A stretch of 6,331 nt of DNA. Origin: an uncultured Alphaproteobacteria bacterium (GTDB lineage Bacteria > Pseudomonadota > Alphaproteobacteria > CASFRQ01 > SAAU01). Position 1 is the first letter of the stretch; each line of letters begins with the position of its first letter. The notes beneath the pieces were generated by a model. That model was given only the letters and a program-made list of their open reading frames with translations, was not told the origin of the DNA and ran no database searches. The stretch lies in NCBI GenBank assembly GCA_949296785.1, contig CASFRQ010000063.1:1-6331 (forward strand), written 5' to 3'. Positions 5,051 to 6,331 of the stretch are shown here, piece by piece. The translations under genes were made by a program, and so were the position numbers.

Positions 5051-6331
5051 ATGAAAATTTTATATAAGACGACGGCATTGGCGGCTTTGCTGTGCTTTGT
5101 ATCGGTGTCTGCACGGTCGGAATCTTTTCGGGATGCGCTTTCTTATGCGTACGAATCGAACCCGACTTTGGCGGCTCATCGCGTATATTTAAAAGCGGTG
5201 GATGAAACCGTGACGCAGGCAAAAACCGGCTATCGGCCGCAGGTGTATTTGCAGGGGACAATCGCGCGGGGGTACCAGAATTTGGAGTCTGACAAATTGT
5301 TCGGACAAACCGGTGGAAAGAGCAAGATTCATGATACTCCGTCTTCCGCGTCTGCTCAGGTTGTTCAGCCTTTGTTCTCCGGTTTTTCAACGGTTTCTCA
5401 GGTAAAAACGGCCGAAAGCAATGTTTTAGCGGAACGGTCAAATTTAATCGCGACGGAACAGTCTGTCCTGCAGGCGGCCGCCGTTGCTTATGTCAATGTA
5501 GTCCAGGCGGAGGCCGTTTTGGATCTGCAAACAAACAACGAGCAGGTTTTGGAACGGCATCTGCAGTCTACAAAGGATAAATTCCGATTTGGCGAAGTAA
5601 CGAAAACCGATGTCGCGCAGTCGGAGGCCCGTTTGGCCGGCGCTCGCTCGGCGCGTATTAAAGCGCAGGGTGATTTACAGATCGCCAAAGCGCAGTATCA
5701 GAATATCGTCGGCCGTCTGCCGGAAAATTTGGAGGATAAAATTAATTTAAATCACTTGCTTCCTTCTTCTTTGGAAGAAGCTATTGAGCTGGCGTTGTAT
5801 GCCAATCCTTCGGTCCAGCAGGCAAAGCATCAGGAAACGGCTGCCAGATACGCCGTCAATACGGCTAAGGGTGACTTAATGCCTTCTCTTGATTTGACGG
5901 CGGAAGCGGGAAAACAATGGAATCAGCTGGCCGGGTATGATGAGGTTGATTTTTGGCAGGTCGGCGCTTCTTTGAAGGTTCCTTTGTTCCAAGGCGGCGG
6001 GGATTATGCCAAGATTCGGGAGCAAAAACAGTTGGCTAACCGTTCTCGCATTATGTTGGAAAAAGTGAAAATTGATGTGATTGAACAGGCGACGCAGAGT
6101 TGGGAACAGTGGCAGACGGCAAAGGCGGAAATTGTTTCCATTCAGTCTCAGATAGAGGCTTCAAAATCGGCTTTGGACGGCGTGCAGCGAGAGGCGGAAG
6201 TCGGCGCTCGTACGGTTCTGGATGTGTTGGATGCGGAACAGGAGTATCTGGATACGAGGGTGAGCTTGGTCCGGGCGAACAGCGACGAACTGATTGCCAA
6301 AGTGAATCTGTTGTCTTCCGTCGGTAAAATG
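5051..6331 (+). CDS. tolC: TolC-family outer-membrane channel (3' end cut by window edge)
   Basis: Outer-membrane exit duct for type I secretion or RND/MFS efflux; trimers span the outer membrane and periplasm and dock to inner-membrane pumps through adaptor proteins. 427 codons are present with no stop, so probably a few dozen residues are missing. A signal peptide ends near VSA (19-21). The internal duplication typical of the family is visible: FRDALSYAYESNPTL (26-40) mirrors LEEAIELALYANPSV (241-255), VVQPLFSGF (104-112) mirrors LKVPLFQGG (308-316), and FGEVTKTDVAQSEARL (180-195) mirrors VGARTVLDVLDAEQEY (384-399). Each half supplies beta strands and long periplasmic helices. ATG 5051 has AGGAG (5036-5040) 10 nt upstream. 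No pump or adaptor gene is in view, so its partners cannot be named. Whether it is the sole, general TolC or a system-specific one is open. Confidence 0.96.
   Translation, partial: MKILYKTTALAALLCFVSVSARSESFRDALSYAYESNPTLAAHRVYLKAVDETVTQAKTGYRPQVYLQGTIARGYQNLESDKLFGQTGGKSKIHDTPSSASAQVVQPLFSGFSTVSQVKTAESNVLAERSNLIATEQSVLQAAAVAYVNVVQAEAVLDLQTNNEQVLERHLQSTKDKFRFGEVTKTDVAQSEARLAGARSARIKAQGDLQIAKAQYQNIVGRLPENLEDKINLNHLLPSSLEEAIELALYANPSVQQAKHQETAARYAVNTAKGDLMPSLDLTAEAGKQWNQLAGYDEVDFWQVGASLKVPLFQGGGDYAKIREQKQLANRSRIMLEKVKIDVIEQATQSWEQWQTAKAEIVSIQSQIEASKSALDGVQREAEVGARTVLDVLDAEQEYLDTRVSLVRANSDELIAKVNLLSSVGKM

Noticed and set aside
5034..5441. 135-codon minus-strand frame opposite tolC
   Set aside because: Lies wholly over the tolC start, with a Pro/Ser/Thr-rich composition typical of an antisense shadow; tolC has signal peptide and family motifs.
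1..6331. CRISPR arrays, insertion sequences, tRNA or rRNA genes
   Set aside because: No regularly spaced repeats, transposase motifs, terminal inverted repeats or tRNA-like cloverleafs were noticed on either strand.

Overview
The window looks like chromosomal core DNA of an alphaproteobacterium with moderate to low GC. Three things point there. The order recA then alaS on one strand is typical of that class. The RecA protein starts and reads like alphaproteobacterial RecA. The neighbouring histidine kinase has a PleC/DivJ/PdhS-type dimerisation and phosphotransfer domain, a family largely confined to Alphaproteobacteria. AT-rich gaps and lysine-rich proteins suggest an uncultured, possibly host-associated lineage rather than a GC-rich free-living one, but that is inference and the genus cannot be read from the sequence.

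Left part (1-1632, minus strand): the first 91 codons of alaS (cut by the window edge) lie downstream of a complete recA (358 aa). A rho-independent terminator just after recA (about 503-538) and a separate -10 element in front of alaS suggest two transcription units. Middle (1633-1822): a divergent regulatory region in which the likely recA promoter and the likely kinase promoter share an overlapping -35 element. No LexA box of a known type was found there.

Right part (plus strand): a membrane-anchored PAS-GAF sensor histidine kinase without receiver domain (1823-3766). A 317-bp purine-rich gap follows, with no convincing gene but some possible RNA structure. Next is a periplasmic solute-binding protein of the SBP_bac_3 type (4084-4956) with no permease beside it. 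After a 94-bp gap containing a perfect TATAAT inside an AT-rich palindrome comes a TolC-family outer-membrane channel (5051 to the window end, lacking only its C-terminus).

The genes do not form one pathway: DNA repair (recA), translation (alaS), signalling (the kinase), and envelope binding and export (solute-binding protein, TolC). The kinase has almost no periplasmic sequence, so it is unlikely to read the binding protein directly. I see no clear novel multi-gene system. The points most worth following are the shared divergent promoter, the missing SOS box, the orphan binding protein that lacks the usual amino-acid-contacting residues, and the palindrome over the tolC -10.
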